DNA from: Bacteroidales bacterium
Lineage (GTDB): Bacteria > Bacteroidota > Bacteroidia > Bacteroidales > UBA12077
Assembly (NCBI GenBank): GCA_030156305.1
Contig: JASGMZ010000034.1
Location: 1-17,054 of the forward strand
DNA: 17,054 nucleotides
Direction of reading: 5' to 3'
Shown here: one piece after another, positions 6,899-15,218 of the stretch
How the letters are laid out: each line of letters opens with the position of its first letter
Position numbering within the stretch: position 1 is the stretch's first letter
Program-made: the position numbers and the translations under genes
The notes under the pieces: generated by a model
Database searches by the model: none
What the model was told of the DNA's origin: nothing
Seen by the model: only the letters and a program-made list of their open reading frames with translations

Positions 6899-8386
6899 TT
6901 AGCTGTTATCCAGTAATTTATTTAATTTTTCTTTTATTATAGTATCTGATGAAGGCCTGGGCGCATCATCATCAATAATATTTCCTGATTTATCTATTAA
7001 TAAATAGTGAGGAATCCCTGTAAAGGTGTTTAATTTTCCTTTTAATAGATTCGAATGTTCTTTGTTAAAAAAATAATTTTCACCTTGCAGATTTAACTCT
7101 TTGACCGCTTGTTCCCAGTCTTTTTTATTAGAGGAAATACAGATGTTTACAAATGCAACAGGCTTGTTTTTATACGTGTTGTGTAAATTTATTAAATGTG
7201 GAATTTCAGCTTTACAAGGGCCACACCAGGTAGCCCAGATATCGATATAGATTATTGAATCTTTAAACTTTTCTCCCAATTTACTAAAGAAATCATCTGA
7301 AAACTTCACATCTGACTTCATTCTGTAAGAATCCAATGTTGATATAGTTAGCGTTTTGTCAGATTCTAACTGCTGCTTTCTTTGGTTAAGCAGGTTTCTT
7401 AGTTCTTTATTATCAATGTATTGTGGTAATTCATCATATAGTTGTATAAAATCTTGAAGAGATTCAATAGCTACATTGTTTAGTATCTGGTAACACATCA
7501 AATCCCGGCTGATACCTGGCTCTTCATTTTTTACAATATTTTGAAGTACTATACGGTTTGCATCTGCTAATTGATTATCTTTTATACGGTTAATAACCAT
7601 GCTATCCTGTTGGAAATATTTATTTGAATAATGTTTTAAATGGTAATGATACCATAATGTAATGATAGCATCATCATCATTGACCGGAAACAATTTTTTG
7701 TCAAATAGCTCATTGTCAATATTTACTCCATTATCTTTGTAATAATATTTTACATCTATGAGGTAATTGGCATACTCATAAGTAATGGTTTTACTTGCCC
7801 ATTGTATAAACTCATCGGAAGGATTATATTCCTTGATAAATTCTGTCAAAAGTGAATCTTCTTTATTGATTCGATGGCTTAATTGATTTAAAAATTCGTT
7901 AACCGATAGATTGCTGTAATCTAATGAAAAAGTGTTTAATAACTTCCTGTAATAGTAGTAGTTATGAATATTTTTTGAAGTAGAACTTTTGGTCCCGGAA
8001 ATTTCAAAATCAGGATTCGTTGTTGAATGATATTCCCGGGCATTCAGGGTTACAAAAACACTGTCTTGTGGTTTCAGAAACAATCTGGTAAAACCATTTT
8101 CATAGCGCAACATAACATCCTGGGGGAACATCGTTTGATATTCGAACCTAAAATATCCGTTCGTATCAATAATTGCCGTACTAAATTCTTGTAAATTACT
8201 ATATAGGCCGGGATAATTTAATGAAATGACCTGGGAAAAATTTTCTGATTCTTCAACTTTCCCGCTGATGATTACATTTCCTGTACTAATTTTTTGATTT
8301 TTTTCTGAACTACAAGATAAGGTTAATGATGATAAAGTTAAATAAATCAATACATTAAATAATAAAATTTTTTTTGTGTTTTTCAT
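6899..8386 (-). CDS. TlpA/thioredoxin-like disulfide reductase lipoprotein
   Basis: A 495-residue envelope thiol-disulfide protein. The lipoprotein signal ends in LTLSC (Cys25). Residues about 36-120 form a small beta domain (VIISGKVEESENF … FRFEYQ … LKPQDSVFVTL), like the DUF4369-type domains found in front of Bacteroidota thioredoxins. Residues 125-345 are a helical, Tyr/Asn-rich middle region. The C-terminal thioredoxin fold has active site WCGPC (387-391) within IDIWATWCGPCKAEIP and cis-proline GIPHYLL (Pro459). It probably reduces or isomerises disulfides of exported proteins, or serves stress defence, facing the periplasm. The YccF gene ends 58 bp upstream in the same direction, so weak cotranscription is possible. 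The gene is AT-rich relative to the ATPase next door. Partner and substrate are unknown. Confidence 0.88.
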   Translation of the reverse strand: MKNTKKILLFNVLIYLTLSSLTLSCSSEKNQKISTGNVIISGKVEESENFSQVISLNYPGLYSNLQEFSTAIIDTNGYFRFEYQTMFPQDVMLRYENGFTRLFLKPQDSVFVTLNAREYHSTTNPDFEISGTKSSTSKNIHNYYYYRKLLNTFSLDYSNLSVNEFLNQLSHRINKEDSLLTEFIKEYNPSDEFIQWASKTITYEYANYLIDVKYYYKDNGVNIDNELFDKKLFPVNDDDAIITLWYHYHLKHYSNKYFQQDSMVINRIKDNQLADANRIVLQNIVKNEEPGISRDLMCYQILNNVAIESLQDFIQLYDELPQYIDNKELRNLLNQRKQQLESDKTLTISTLDSYRMKSDVKFSDDFFSKLGEKFKDSIIYIDIWATWCGPCKAEIPHLINLHNTYKNKPVAFVNICISSNKKDWEQAVKELNLQGENYFFNKEHSNLLKGKLNTFTGIPHYLLIDKSGNIIDDDAPRPSSDTIIKEKLNKLLDNS

Positions 8387-8444
8387 GATTTAAGTGGATA
8401 ATAAGTGTGTTATTTATTAAAATTGTAGCATTAAAAAGCTAAAA

Positions 8445-8822
8445 TTATTTTTTCTCCACAATATCTCTTCCAAAAGGAGTCAATGCCAGGGAAGCCAATT
8501 TAAAATGCTGGTTTCCAAAGGGTATACCTATAATAGTGATATATAAAATAATCCCAAAAATAACATGCGACAGTGCAATCCAGATACCGCCGATAAAAAT
8601 CCATATAATGTTAAAAATCATGTAGATGCATCCGTCGGAACGTTCGTGTTGTACGGTTGTTTTGCCAAATGGCCACAATGTCAATAATCCCATTTTTAAC
8701 GTTTGTAATCCGAAAGGAATACCAATTATGGTTATCATTAAAATAAAACTGCTGATAAAATATTCAATGGCTGTAATTATTCCGCCAAATATCAGCCAAA
8801 GAAGGTTGCCTAAAATTTTCAT
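8445..8822 (-). CDS. yccF: YccF-domain inner-membrane protein
   Basis: A 125-residue, highly hydrophobic protein with two YccF repeats. Each has a membrane segment followed by IGIPFG (33-38 and 98-103) and then an aromatic/Pro-Phe-Gly block, WPFG at 50-53 and TPFG at 115-118. Four hydrophobic stretches suggest membrane hairpins. The short polar link (QHERSDGC, 58-65) separates the two halves. The family is widespread and its molecular role is not established. The length is normal. On the minus strand a TATATTTA box lies about 30 nt before the ATG (plus-strand region 8850-8857), a weak match to TAnnTTTG. It sits 111 bp after the flavoprotein stop and 58 bp before the thioredoxin lipoprotein. 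Confidence 0.88.
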   Translation of the reverse strand: MKILGNLLWLIFGGIITAIEYFISSFILMITIIGIPFGLQTLKMGLLTLWPFGKTTVQHERSDGCIYMIFNIIWIFIGGIWIALSHVIFGIILYITIIGIPFGNQHFKLASLALTPFGRDIVEKK

Positions 8823-8933
8823 GATTATGAAGGATTAGTTAAATAACTCATAAATATAAGATGAAAATTTGATTTTTTGCAATTCTTCAATTATTTGAGT
8901 GTATTTTAATTAGATGATAAAAGTATGCCTAAG

Positions 8934-11858
8934 TTAAATTAATGCATCATACAGAATTTCCAAAGGGTGTAAAGCTTTTCGGCCGGTACCGTCTTTAATC
9001 TGATGGCGGCAACTGGTGCCGGGCGCAGCTATCAGAGTTTCTTTTCCGGCACTTCGAACGGCAGGAAATAGTACCATTTCGCCAATTTTCATCGATACCT
9101 CATAGTGTTCTTTTTCAAAACCAAAAGAGCCGGCCATCCCGCAACATCCCGAAGGGATTTCTTCGGCCGTATAATTTTCCGGAAAAGATAATAAAAACAG
9201 CGTAGCCGCGGTGGAAGCAACTGCCTTTTGCTGGCAATGGCCGTGCAGTTTAATGTGTTTCTTTTCATGGGTAAACTGTTCCTTTGTAATATTTCCTTTG
9301 TCTATTTCTTGCTTAAGAAATTCATCTACCATTAATGCATTTTTACTTAGTTTTATTGCTGTTTCTTTTAATTTACTTCCCACCAAATCAGGATATTCAT
9401 CCCGAAAAGTTAAAATAGCCGAAGGCTCAATGCCTACTAAGGGAGTTTCCTGATTAATTATTCCTTTCAGATAGTTAACATTCTGTATAGCAATCTTTTT
9501 TGCTTTCCTAAGTAAACCCTTAGATAAATAGGTCCGTCCGCTGTCAATATGTTTGGGAATAACTACTTCGTATCCTAACCGGTTGAACAATTGAACGGTT
9601 TTTATGCCAATATTTGTATCGTTGTAATTAGTAAATTCATCATTAAATAAAAACACTTTACGCTTGTAACCGGCATCTGGCTTAAGTGACTTCACATACG
9701 ATTTCATCCATTTTTTAAGGGTTTGATTAGTTAGTAAAGGCATGCTTCGCCGGGGAGCAAACCCAATCATTCTTAACAGAATGGATAAAAGGATGCGATT
9801 GCCCATAAAAAAATTGTAAAGGCCGGGCCAGATAGATGCTAATTTATTTATCTCGGTAATATATGCAATAAGCCTCGAACGCAAAGGAATTCCGTGCGCA
9901 TCGTAATAATGCTGCAAAAATTCGGCTTTAAGTTTTGCTACATCCACATTCGACGGGCATTCCGATTTACAGGCTTTACACGAAAGGCACAAATCCATCA
10001 CCTCTTTAATTTCGGGATGGTCGAATGGATTCTTTTTGGGCGAATGGGTTAAAAATTCACGTAAAATATTAGCCCGGGCCCGGGTAACATCCATTTCATT
10101 TCGTGTAGCCATATAGCTGGGGCACATCGTGCCTCCCGTAAGCGCTGTTTTACGGCAATCGCCGCTTCCGTTGCATTTTTCTGCTGCGCGTACAATACCG
10201 CCAACATCAGAGAAATCAAAAATAGTATCAATATCGGGCTCTTTTCTCCCGGGCTGGTAGCGTAAATCCGAAATCATAGAAGGAACATTTACAATCTTTC
10301 CGGGATTGAAAATATGATTGGGGTCCCAAACAGATTTTAACTCCTGCAAAAGCGCATAATTTTTTTCGCCAATAATGATGGGAATAAACTCGCCGCGAAC
10401 CCTGCCATCGCCATGTTCGCCACTTAAAGAACCCTTATATTTTTTTACAAGATGTGCTATTTCCATCCCAATAGTACGGAACATTTCCACATCTTTAGCA
10501 TCTTTTAAATTTAATACCGGCCGCAGATGTAATTCTCCCGAACCAATATGTGCATAATACACACATTCGAGGTTATATTTATCCAAAATTTTCTGAAAAT
10601 CGGCCATGTAATCGGGTAAAACTTCTACATTTACTGCGGTATCTTCTATCACCGATACCGGCCGGGCATCGCCCTCCATATTGGATAATACACCTAACCC
10701 TGCTTTTCGCAAAGCCCATACTTTTTGGGTATCTTTATTGGTGATGATGGGATAATGATAACCTAAACCTGCCTCTTTTAGGCTTTTAATCAGCTTGTAA
10801 CAATTTTCTTCGACTTCTTCGGGTGTATGCCGGGCAAATTCAATAATTAAAATGGCATCAGGTTCTCCTTGCACAAAAAAGCGGTTTTTTTGCTGTTCAT
10901 GATTATTTTTGGTAAGGTTAAGAATAGTTTTATCCATCATCTCTACCGCTGCGGGATGATGCTTTAAAGCCACCAAATTTGCCTTAAAAGCTTCTTCTTT
11001 GGTTTTAAAATGCGCAGCGACTAATCCTGTTTCTTTGGGTGGAATATCCACCAAATTAAGTTTTATCTCCGTTATAAAACCCAACGTACCTTCCGAGCCG
11101 CAAATTAAGCTGGAAAAATTAAAAGGTGTCTCTGAGTTGGAAAATATCTCCGATTCAAGCAATACATCAACAGCATAACCCGTATTGCGGCGGTAAATCG
11201 ATGCATCGGGATATTCTTTCCGAATCTCTTCCTGAACTTCCGGTTTCGATAACTGATTATATATATGTTGATAGATTTTATTTTCTAAAGATTCGCCTTT
11301 TAGTTTTTCGTTAAATTCAAGTTTATTCAAAGGTTTAAACTCTACTTCATTGCCATCGCTTAGGATTACTTTTGTCGATAAGGTATGGTGTCGTGTTGTG
11401 CCATAAATAATTGAATGCGAGCCACAGGCGTTGTTACCTACCATACCGCCAATCATACAGCGGTTTGAGGTGGATGTTTCGGGGCCAAAAAATAAACCAT
11501 AAGGTTTAAGAAAAATATTTAGTTCATCCAAAATTACTCCGGGCTGAACCCTAACCCAACGCTCTTCGGTGTTAAGTTCAATAATTTGGGTAAAATATTT
11601 AGAGATATCCACAACGATTCCATTACCAACCACCTGTCCGGCCAGGGAAGTGCCTGCTGTACGCGGTATGATGGATGTTTTATGTTGGTTGGCAAATTTT
11701 ACCAGCTTAATTAAATCTGTTTTATCTTTTGGGCGAACTACAGCCAGCGGTATTTCACGGTATGCCGATGCATCGGTTGCATATAGTAAACGGGTTTTTA
11801 AATCGGTATATAAATCGCCATTTAGTTGTCTGGCAAAGGATTTTAATTGTTTATACAT
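8934..11858 (-). CDS. FAD/4Fe-4S 2-hydroxyacid dehydrogenase (YdiJ / D-2-hydroxyglutarate dehydrogenase-like)
   Basis: A 974-residue three-part fusion. Residues about 30-275 are a FAD-binding PCMH domain (PRTAGTSLAGQ at 65-75, GGMVGNNACGSHS at 137-149, CGSEGTLGFITE at 253-264). Residues about 275-525 are the FAD-oxidase C-terminal domain with the metal/substrate motifs HIGSGELH (His437, His444) and GEHGDG (480-485). A ferredoxin-like section follows, with cysteines 562, 568 and 579 and a full CxxCxxCxxxC cluster at 624, 627, 630 and 634. The C-terminus is a CCG-type domain (HGHCQQKA with Cys875, GCCGMAG with Cys905-906, Cys950). E. coli YdiJ has this layout at about 1018 residues and oxidises D-2-hydroxyglutarate to 2-oxoglutarate. 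Lactate or another 2-hydroxyacid remains possible. It is transcribed divergently from sucD, whose product acts on the next metabolite. Confidence 0.9.
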   Translation of the reverse strand: MYKQLKSFARQLNGDLYTDLKTRLLYATDASAYREIPLAVVRPKDKTDLIKLVKFANQHKTSIIPRTAGTSLAGQVVGNGIVVDISKYFTQIIELNTEERWVRVQPGVILDELNIFLKPYGLFFGPETSTSNRCMIGGMVGNNACGSHSIIYGTTRHHTLSTKVILSDGNEVEFKPLNKLEFNEKLKGESLENKIYQHIYNQLSKPEVQEEIRKEYPDASIYRRNTGYAVDVLLESEIFSNSETPFNFSSLICGSEGTLGFITEIKLNLVDIPPKETGLVAAHFKTKEEAFKANLVALKHHPAAVEMMDKTILNLTKNNHEQQKNRFFVQGEPDAILIIEFARHTPEEVEENCYKLIKSLKEAGLGYHYPIITNKDTQKVWALRKAGLGVLSNMEGDARPVSVIEDTAVNVEVLPDYMADFQKILDKYNLECVYYAHIGSGELHLRPVLNLKDAKDVEMFRTIGMEIAHLVKKYKGSLSGEHGDGRVRGEFIPIIIGEKNYALLQELKSVWDPNHIFNPGKIVNVPSMISDLRYQPGRKEPDIDTIFDFSDVGGIVRAAEKCNGSGDCRKTALTGGTMCPSYMATRNEMDVTRARANILREFLTHSPKKNPFDHPEIKEVMDLCLSCKACKSECPSNVDVAKLKAEFLQHYYDAHGIPLRSRLIAYITEINKLASIWPGLYNFFMGNRILLSILLRMIGFAPRRSMPLLTNQTLKKWMKSYVKSLKPDAGYKRKVFLFNDEFTNYNDTNIGIKTVQLFNRLGYEVVIPKHIDSGRTYLSKGLLRKAKKIAIQNVNYLKGIINQETPLVGIEPSAILTFRDEYPDLVGSKLKETAIKLSKNALMVDEFLKQEIDKGNITKEQFTHEKKHIKLHGHCQQKAVASTAATLFLLSFPENYTAEEIPSGCCGMAGSFGFEKEHYEVSMKIGEMVLFPAVRSAGKETLIAAPGTSCRHQIKDGTGRKALHPLEILYDALI

Positions 11859-11953
11859 GGTAATCTATTCAAATTTTGCATAAAAATACGAACATTAAAT
11901 GAAAGCGACGGATTTCTGTTAAATTTTTTCAGATGCTAAAAAAACTTTTAAGA

Positions 11954-12068
11954 TTTAACCTGTATTATTCATGAAATTCATGAATAATGCTGCTGGCGTA
12001 TGTAAGGGTTTCCCTGAACTATTCATAAATTATGGAAAATATAATATTTATCAATACGTCAGGTTAAA
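11954..12068. repeat. cluster of palindromes between divergent genes
   Basis: TTTAACCTG (11954-11962) and CAGGTTAAA (12060-12068) form a 9-bp inverted pair that brackets the block. Inside are a perfect 12-bp inverted repeat with a 1-nt centre (11964-11988, ATTATTCATGAA and its complement), a short AGGG-TTT-CCCT hairpin (12005-12015) and AAATAT-A-ATATTT (12037-12049). The block ends 4 bp before the -33 element of the sucD promoter. It could be an operator region or a small structured repeat element. Confidence 0.7.
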
Positions 12069-12072
12069 CTTC

Positions 12073-12103
12073 TTTGTGAAAAATAGAATTTAATGTATTT
12101 TTG
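12073..12103 (+). promoter_or_regulatory. sucD promoter (Bacteroidota TTTG / TAnnTTTG)
   Basis: TTTG at 12073-12076 and TATTTTTG at 12096-12103 (an exact TAnnTTTG) are separated by 19 bp, the spacing of the Bacteroidota housekeeping sigma factor. Transcription would start near 12110, leaving a short leader of about 18 nt before the ATG at 12128. Confidence 0.7.
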
Positions 12104-12127
12104 AATCATCATAAATAAATAAAAGAT

Positions 12128-13000
12128 ATGAGCGTTTTAGTTAATAAAGATTCAAAAGTAATTATACAGGGCTTTACGGGTAGTGAAGGTACTTTTCATG
12201 CCCAACAAATGATAGATTACGGAACTAATGTAGTTGGAGGTGTTACTCCGGGTAAAGGAGGACAAAGACACTTAGATAAACCTGTTTTTAATACGGTAGA
12301 AGATGCGGTTAAGCAAACAGGAGCTGATGTTTCTGTAATATTTGTACCACCAGCCTTTGCTGCTGATGCTATTATGGAAGCTGCTGATGCAGGGATAAAG
12401 GTAATTGTTACCATTACCGAAGGAATTCCTACCTCAGATATGGTAAAAGTTAAAGAATTTTTAAAAGATAAAGATAGCCGCTTGATTGGCCCAAACTGTC
12501 CGGGTATAATAACACCTGAAGAAGCAAAAGTAGGTATTATGCCTGGTTTTATTCATCAAAAAGGAACCATTGGAATTATCTCACGTTCAGGAACTTTAAC
12601 GTATGAGGCTGTGGATCAGGTTACAAAAATCGGGTTGGGACAATCAACCTGTATTGGAATTGGAGGAGACCCAATTATCGGGACAACCACTTTAGATGCC
12701 GTAAAATTATTAATGAACGATTCCGAAACCGAAGGAATAATTCTTATTGGCGAAATTGGGGGGAATATGGAAGCCGAAGCTGCTGAATGGATTAAAGAAA
12801 ACGGAACTAAACCTGTTGTGGGCTTTATTGCCGGGAAAACAGCACCTAAAGGACGTAGAATGGGACATGCCGGAGCTATTATCGGTGGTAAAGAGGATAC
12901 AGCTGCTGCTAAAATGGAAATTATGCAAAAGTGTGGAATACATGTAGTGGAATCGCCTGCCGAAATAGGTAAAAAAATGTACGATGCATTAAAAAAATAA
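12128..13000 (+). CDS. sucD: succinyl-CoA synthetase (ligase) alpha subunit
   Basis: A 290-residue alpha subunit of succinyl-CoA ligase, which converts succinyl-CoA plus ADP (or GDP) and phosphate to succinate, CoA and ATP/GTP in the TCA cycle. The CoA-binding Rossmann domain begins with IIQGFTGSEGTFH (12-24) and GGVTPGKGG (37-45). PNCPGIITPEE and ISRSGTLTYE follow. The phosphorylated histidine lies in RRMGHAGAI (His247, E. coli His246). The length is standard. The partner beta subunit (sucC) is not adjacent on either side, so the two are encoded apart, as happens in part of the Bacteroidota. A clear promoter lies just upstream. No terminator is visible after it. The divergent neighbour is the 2-hydroxyglutarate-dehydrogenase-like enzyme, whose product, 2-oxoglutarate, is converted to succinyl-CoA. 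Confidence 0.97.
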   Translation: MSVLVNKDSKVIIQGFTGSEGTFHAQQMIDYGTNVVGGVTPGKGGQRHLDKPVFNTVEDAVKQTGADVSVIFVPPAFAADAIMEAADAGIKVIVTITEGIPTSDMVKVKEFLKDKDSRLIGPNCPGIITPEEAKVGIMPGFIHQKGTIGIISRSGTLTYEAVDQVTKIGLGQSTCIGIGGDPIIGTTTLDAVKLLMNDSETEGIILIGEIGGNMEAEAAEWIKENGTKPVVGFIAGKTAPKGRRMGHAGAIIGGKEDTAAAKMEIMQKCGIHVVESPAEIGKKMYDALKK

Positions 13001-13347
13001 ACGAACCGAGCCATGACAATAAATTTGACACACACCCGCATGATTATAATGAAGCTAATAGTATGTTGTGGCGGAGAATTGATGTCTCATGGCAAGCTGC
13101 ATCTGACCGCTAAAATCAAAATTATAAACAGATGAATTTTTTTGTTAAATTTGTAGCGGATTGTAGCGTTCTATTAATCCTCTATTTATAAAAAAATACT
13201 GCTGCCTGAAACATCCATGCACTGGAGTTCACAAAAATGAAATGAATATAACCTGGATGTTACATAAGGCCAAATAATTAAAATATATTCTCGTAAAATT
13301 GCATATTGTTTGTTTTTTTATTATGCTTGTTAAGAAATTAATAGATA
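13001..13347. other. 347-bp gene-free region
   Basis: No credible gene is present. The left half (to about 13140) has ordinary base composition and one 31-codon frame without support. TTGTAGCG occurs twice at 13151-13158 and 13161-13168. The right half holds copy B of the dispersed repeat (13206-13294). The last 50 bp are T-rich and should contain the response-regulator promoter, but no good TAnnTTTG box is seen; TATTGTTTG near 13304 has one base too many. Confidence 0.7.
13206..13294. repeat. dispersed intergenic repeat, copy B
   Basis: This 89-bp stretch matches copy A at 3681-3772 in the same orientation. The inner inverted repeat is kept with one mismatch (AACATCCATG at 13210-13219, CCTGGATGTT at 13252-13261). 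The conserved end AATTAAAATATATTC is also present. It ends 53 bp before the response-regulator start codon. Confidence 0.85.
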
Positions 13348-13725
13348 ATGATTAGAAACTGGGAAGATAAAGTAGTTGTAATAGCAGAGGATGAACAAAT
13401 TAATTTTTTATTCTTAAAAGCTGTTTTAAAACCAACCAAAGCCAAAGTAATCTGGACTAAAACAGGCCGTGAGACGATTGATGTATGTCTTTCTGATAAG
13501 ATTGACATGGTGCTTATGGATATTAAAATGCCTGATATTAATGGATTAGATGCTACTATCGAAATTAAGAAAAAATATCCCGATTTACCGATTATTGCAC
13601 AAACAGCTTATGCCATGGAAGAAGATGAAATAGCAAGCCAGGAAGCCGGTTGTGACGATTATATTTCCAAACCTATACGCCCGGATAACCTCCTTACAAT
13701 AATGTCGAAGTTTTTTGACGATTAA
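13348..13725 (+). CDS. single-domain response regulator (CheY-like receiver)
   Basis: A 125-residue receiver domain with no output domain. The acidic pair Glu14-Asp15 (VVIAEDE), the phospho-acceptor Asp58 (VLMDIKMPDINGL), Thr86 (AQTAYA) and Lys108 (SKPI) are all present, so it should be phosphorylated normally. It was probably recruited by hybrid kinases or as a phosphate relay; the AEDEQIN start resembles receiver domains of hybrid sensor kinases. No kinase or chemotaxis gene is near, so it is an orphan. Its stop codon overlaps that of the convergent gene by 4 bp. Copy B of the dispersed repeat lies in its upstream region. Confidence 0.93.
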   Translation: MIRNWEDKVVVIAEDEQINFLFLKAVLKPTKAKVIWTKTGRETIDVCLSDKIDMVLMDIKMPDINGLDATIEIKKKYPDLPIIAQTAYAMEEDEIASQEAGCDDYISKPIRPDNLLTIMSKFFDD

Positions 13726-14354
13726 AAAGCTACTGAAAAACCTATTTTAAATTGTGGATACTCATAGGGATTATCCTCTGTTTGTTGCAGGTTCCACAAC
13801 AGGATAATCCAGGATTTTGCTTTTTTTCCCATGTGTTGTACATATCCTCCTCCAAGCAGGTAGTTATGAAGCCAGTAACGATCTTTATCGGAATCAGGTG
13901 CATCAAAACGAATAGTATTATATTTTGTATTCAATAATTCATACTCTGCATGCAAAATAAGTCCTGACTGTGTTTTTAGTGGTAAAATTTCCCGAAAATC
14001 TTTTACTACGGCAAATTGTAAAAATACACTGCCCCCATAAGAGTGCGCTTCAAAATTACCTGTACTGATATTATCAGGATTAAAATTTCTTTTTTCATTA
14101 TAATATTGATATTTACCACCAATACCAAGAGCTATACGCTCTGTTAGCTGATTACCAAATAGTACATTAATGTCAACCAAATCAAGATTTCCAAACGCTA
14201 ATAATAAATTGCCACCCCAAAAAAAGTAAGGTTCTTTTGTTTCTTCTTTTTTAGTATTTTCGGTTTTTTTATCATTATCATTTTTTTGCTGTCCAAAGGC
14301 TGAGATTGAAAAAAAGAGGATAGAAGATGCGATGATTACAGATATTTTTCTCAT
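13722..14354 (-). CDS. outer-membrane beta-barrel protein, unknown role
   Basis: A 210-residue exported protein. A type I signal peptide (MRKISVIIASSILFFSISAFG, cleavage before QQ) is followed by a Lys/Glu/Asn-rich linker (23-40). Amphipathic strands such as FFWGGNLLLAFGN, ERIALGIGGKYQYY, GGSVFLQFAVV and HNYLLGGGYVQHMG come next, and the terminal residue is Phe (FKIGFSVAF). This is the layout of a small outer-membrane barrel, not a recognised porin family. It runs convergent to the response regulator with overlapping stops and divergent from the SDR gene, with an 84-bp gap. In that gap TAAATTTG on the minus strand (14376-14383) is an exact TAnnTTTG box, but no matching -33 element lies at 19 bp. 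Confidence 0.8.
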   Translation of the reverse strand: MRKISVIIASSILFFSISAFGQQKNDNDKKTENTKKEETKEPYFFWGGNLLLAFGNLDLVDINVLFGNQLTERIALGIGGKYQYYNEKRNFNPDNISTGNFEAHSYGGSVFLQFAVVKDFREILPLKTQSGLILHAEYELLNTKYNTIRFDAPDSDKDRYWLHNYLLGGGYVQHMGKKAKSWIILLWNLQQTEDNPYEYPQFKIGFSVAF

Positions 14355-14375
14355 ACGTTCATTTTATTTTGCTTA

Positions 14376-14383
14376 CAAATTTA
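14376..14383 (-). promoter_or_regulatory. possible -7 box for the barrel-protein gene
   Basis: Read on the minus strand this is TAAATTTG, an exact TAnnTTTG, about 22 bp before the ATG at 14354. The leader would be only some 15 nt and no TTTG is found at the usual distance upstream, so support is limited. Confidence 0.3.
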
Positions 14384-14438
14384 TAAAATGATTAAAAATA
14401 GTTAATTTTCAAGGATAAAAATATAAAAAAGAAATCAA

Positions 14439-15152
14439 ATGAATATTGTAATTACCGGAGCAAGTAAAGGGATTGGTTTTGAAGTGGCAAAGCTGTTTGC
14501 TGCTAAAGAAGAAAATACTGTAGTAGCCATTGCCCGAAGCGAAGATTTGCTTAAAGAATTAAAGAATGCCTGCATTCGTGAAAATCTTAAAACAAAAATA
14601 CGCCCTGTTGTTTTTGATATTGAAAATCCAGGAAAAGTCAAAGAATCGATAAAAAATGAGGTGGTAAAATATATCGATTCAGTGGATATACTGATTAATA
14701 ATGCAGGAATCTTAGTGAATAGCCCATTTCACGAAATATCTGCTGAAGAAATGATGAAATCTTTTCATATTAATTGCATTAGCCCTGCAATAATAATTCA
14801 GGAACTATTGCCTTTATTAAAAAAGGGGCAGGTTAAACATGTTATCAATATCTCGAGTATGGGCGGTTTTCAGGGCAGTGTTAAATTTCCCGGACTATCA
14901 ATATATAGTGCAAGCAAAGCTGCTATAGCCAATTTATCGGAAGGTTTGGCCGAGGAGTATAAAGAAGAGCAAATAACTTTTAATAGCCTTGCTTTGGGAG
15001 CTGTTAATACGGAAATGTTTAAATCTGCTTTTCACGGTATGAAAGCAGCCTTGGAACCGAAAGATATGGCCTCGTTTATTTACGATTTTGCTATAAACGG
15101 GAAAAAATATTTTAACGGGAAAATTATTCCGGTGAGTAGTACAACGCCTTAA
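14439..15152 (+). CDS. short-chain dehydrogenase/reductase (SDR, FabG-like fold)
   Basis: A 237-residue classical SDR. The nucleotide-binding motif TGASKGIG is at 6-13, NNAG at 87-90, Asn112 in the helix, Ser139/Ser140 and the catalytic YSASK (Tyr156, Lys160). SLALGAVNTEMF (183-194) is the usual PG-like region after the active site, with LGAVNTEM in place of PGxVxTxM. It is likely a cytosolic NAD(P)H-dependent oxidoreductase. The arginine at 33 after the second strand (IARSED) mildly favours NADPH. The substrate is unknown; 3-oxoacyl-ACP reductase is one possibility, but the protein lacks neighbours of fatty-acid synthesis. The small unknown gene begins 66 bp downstream and may be cotranscribed. 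Confidence 0.92.
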   Translation: MNIVITGASKGIGFEVAKLFAAKEENTVVAIARSEDLLKELKNACIRENLKTKIRPVVFDIENPGKVKESIKNEVVKYIDSVDILINNAGILVNSPFHEISAEEMMKSFHINCISPAIIIQELLPLLKKGQVKHVINISSMGGFQGSVKFPGLSIYSASKAAIANLSEGLAEEYKEEQITFNSLALGAVNTEMFKSAFHGMKAALEPKDMASFIYDFAINGKKYFNGKIIPVSSTTP

Positions 15153-15218
15153 AATTTTTATTTTTTAAAAAAGTTTGTTTACTTTATCGTTAAATTAAAA
15201 CCTTGAAAATTAATCCTT

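Noticed and set aside
11954..12068. Riboswitch in the sucD leader
   Set aside because: The palindromes lie upstream of the -33 and -7 boxes, so they would not be in the sucD mRNA. The leader is only about 18 nt.
12616..13041. Minus-strand open frame of 141 codons over the end of sucD
   Set aside because: It lies antisense to the highly conserved His247 region, its translation is Ile/Pro/Ser-rich and featureless, and it arises from sucD codon bias.
13040..13135. Small plus-strand frame of 31 codons after sucD
   Set aside because: Short, with no recognisable motif, ribosome site or promoter. Chance frames of this size are common.
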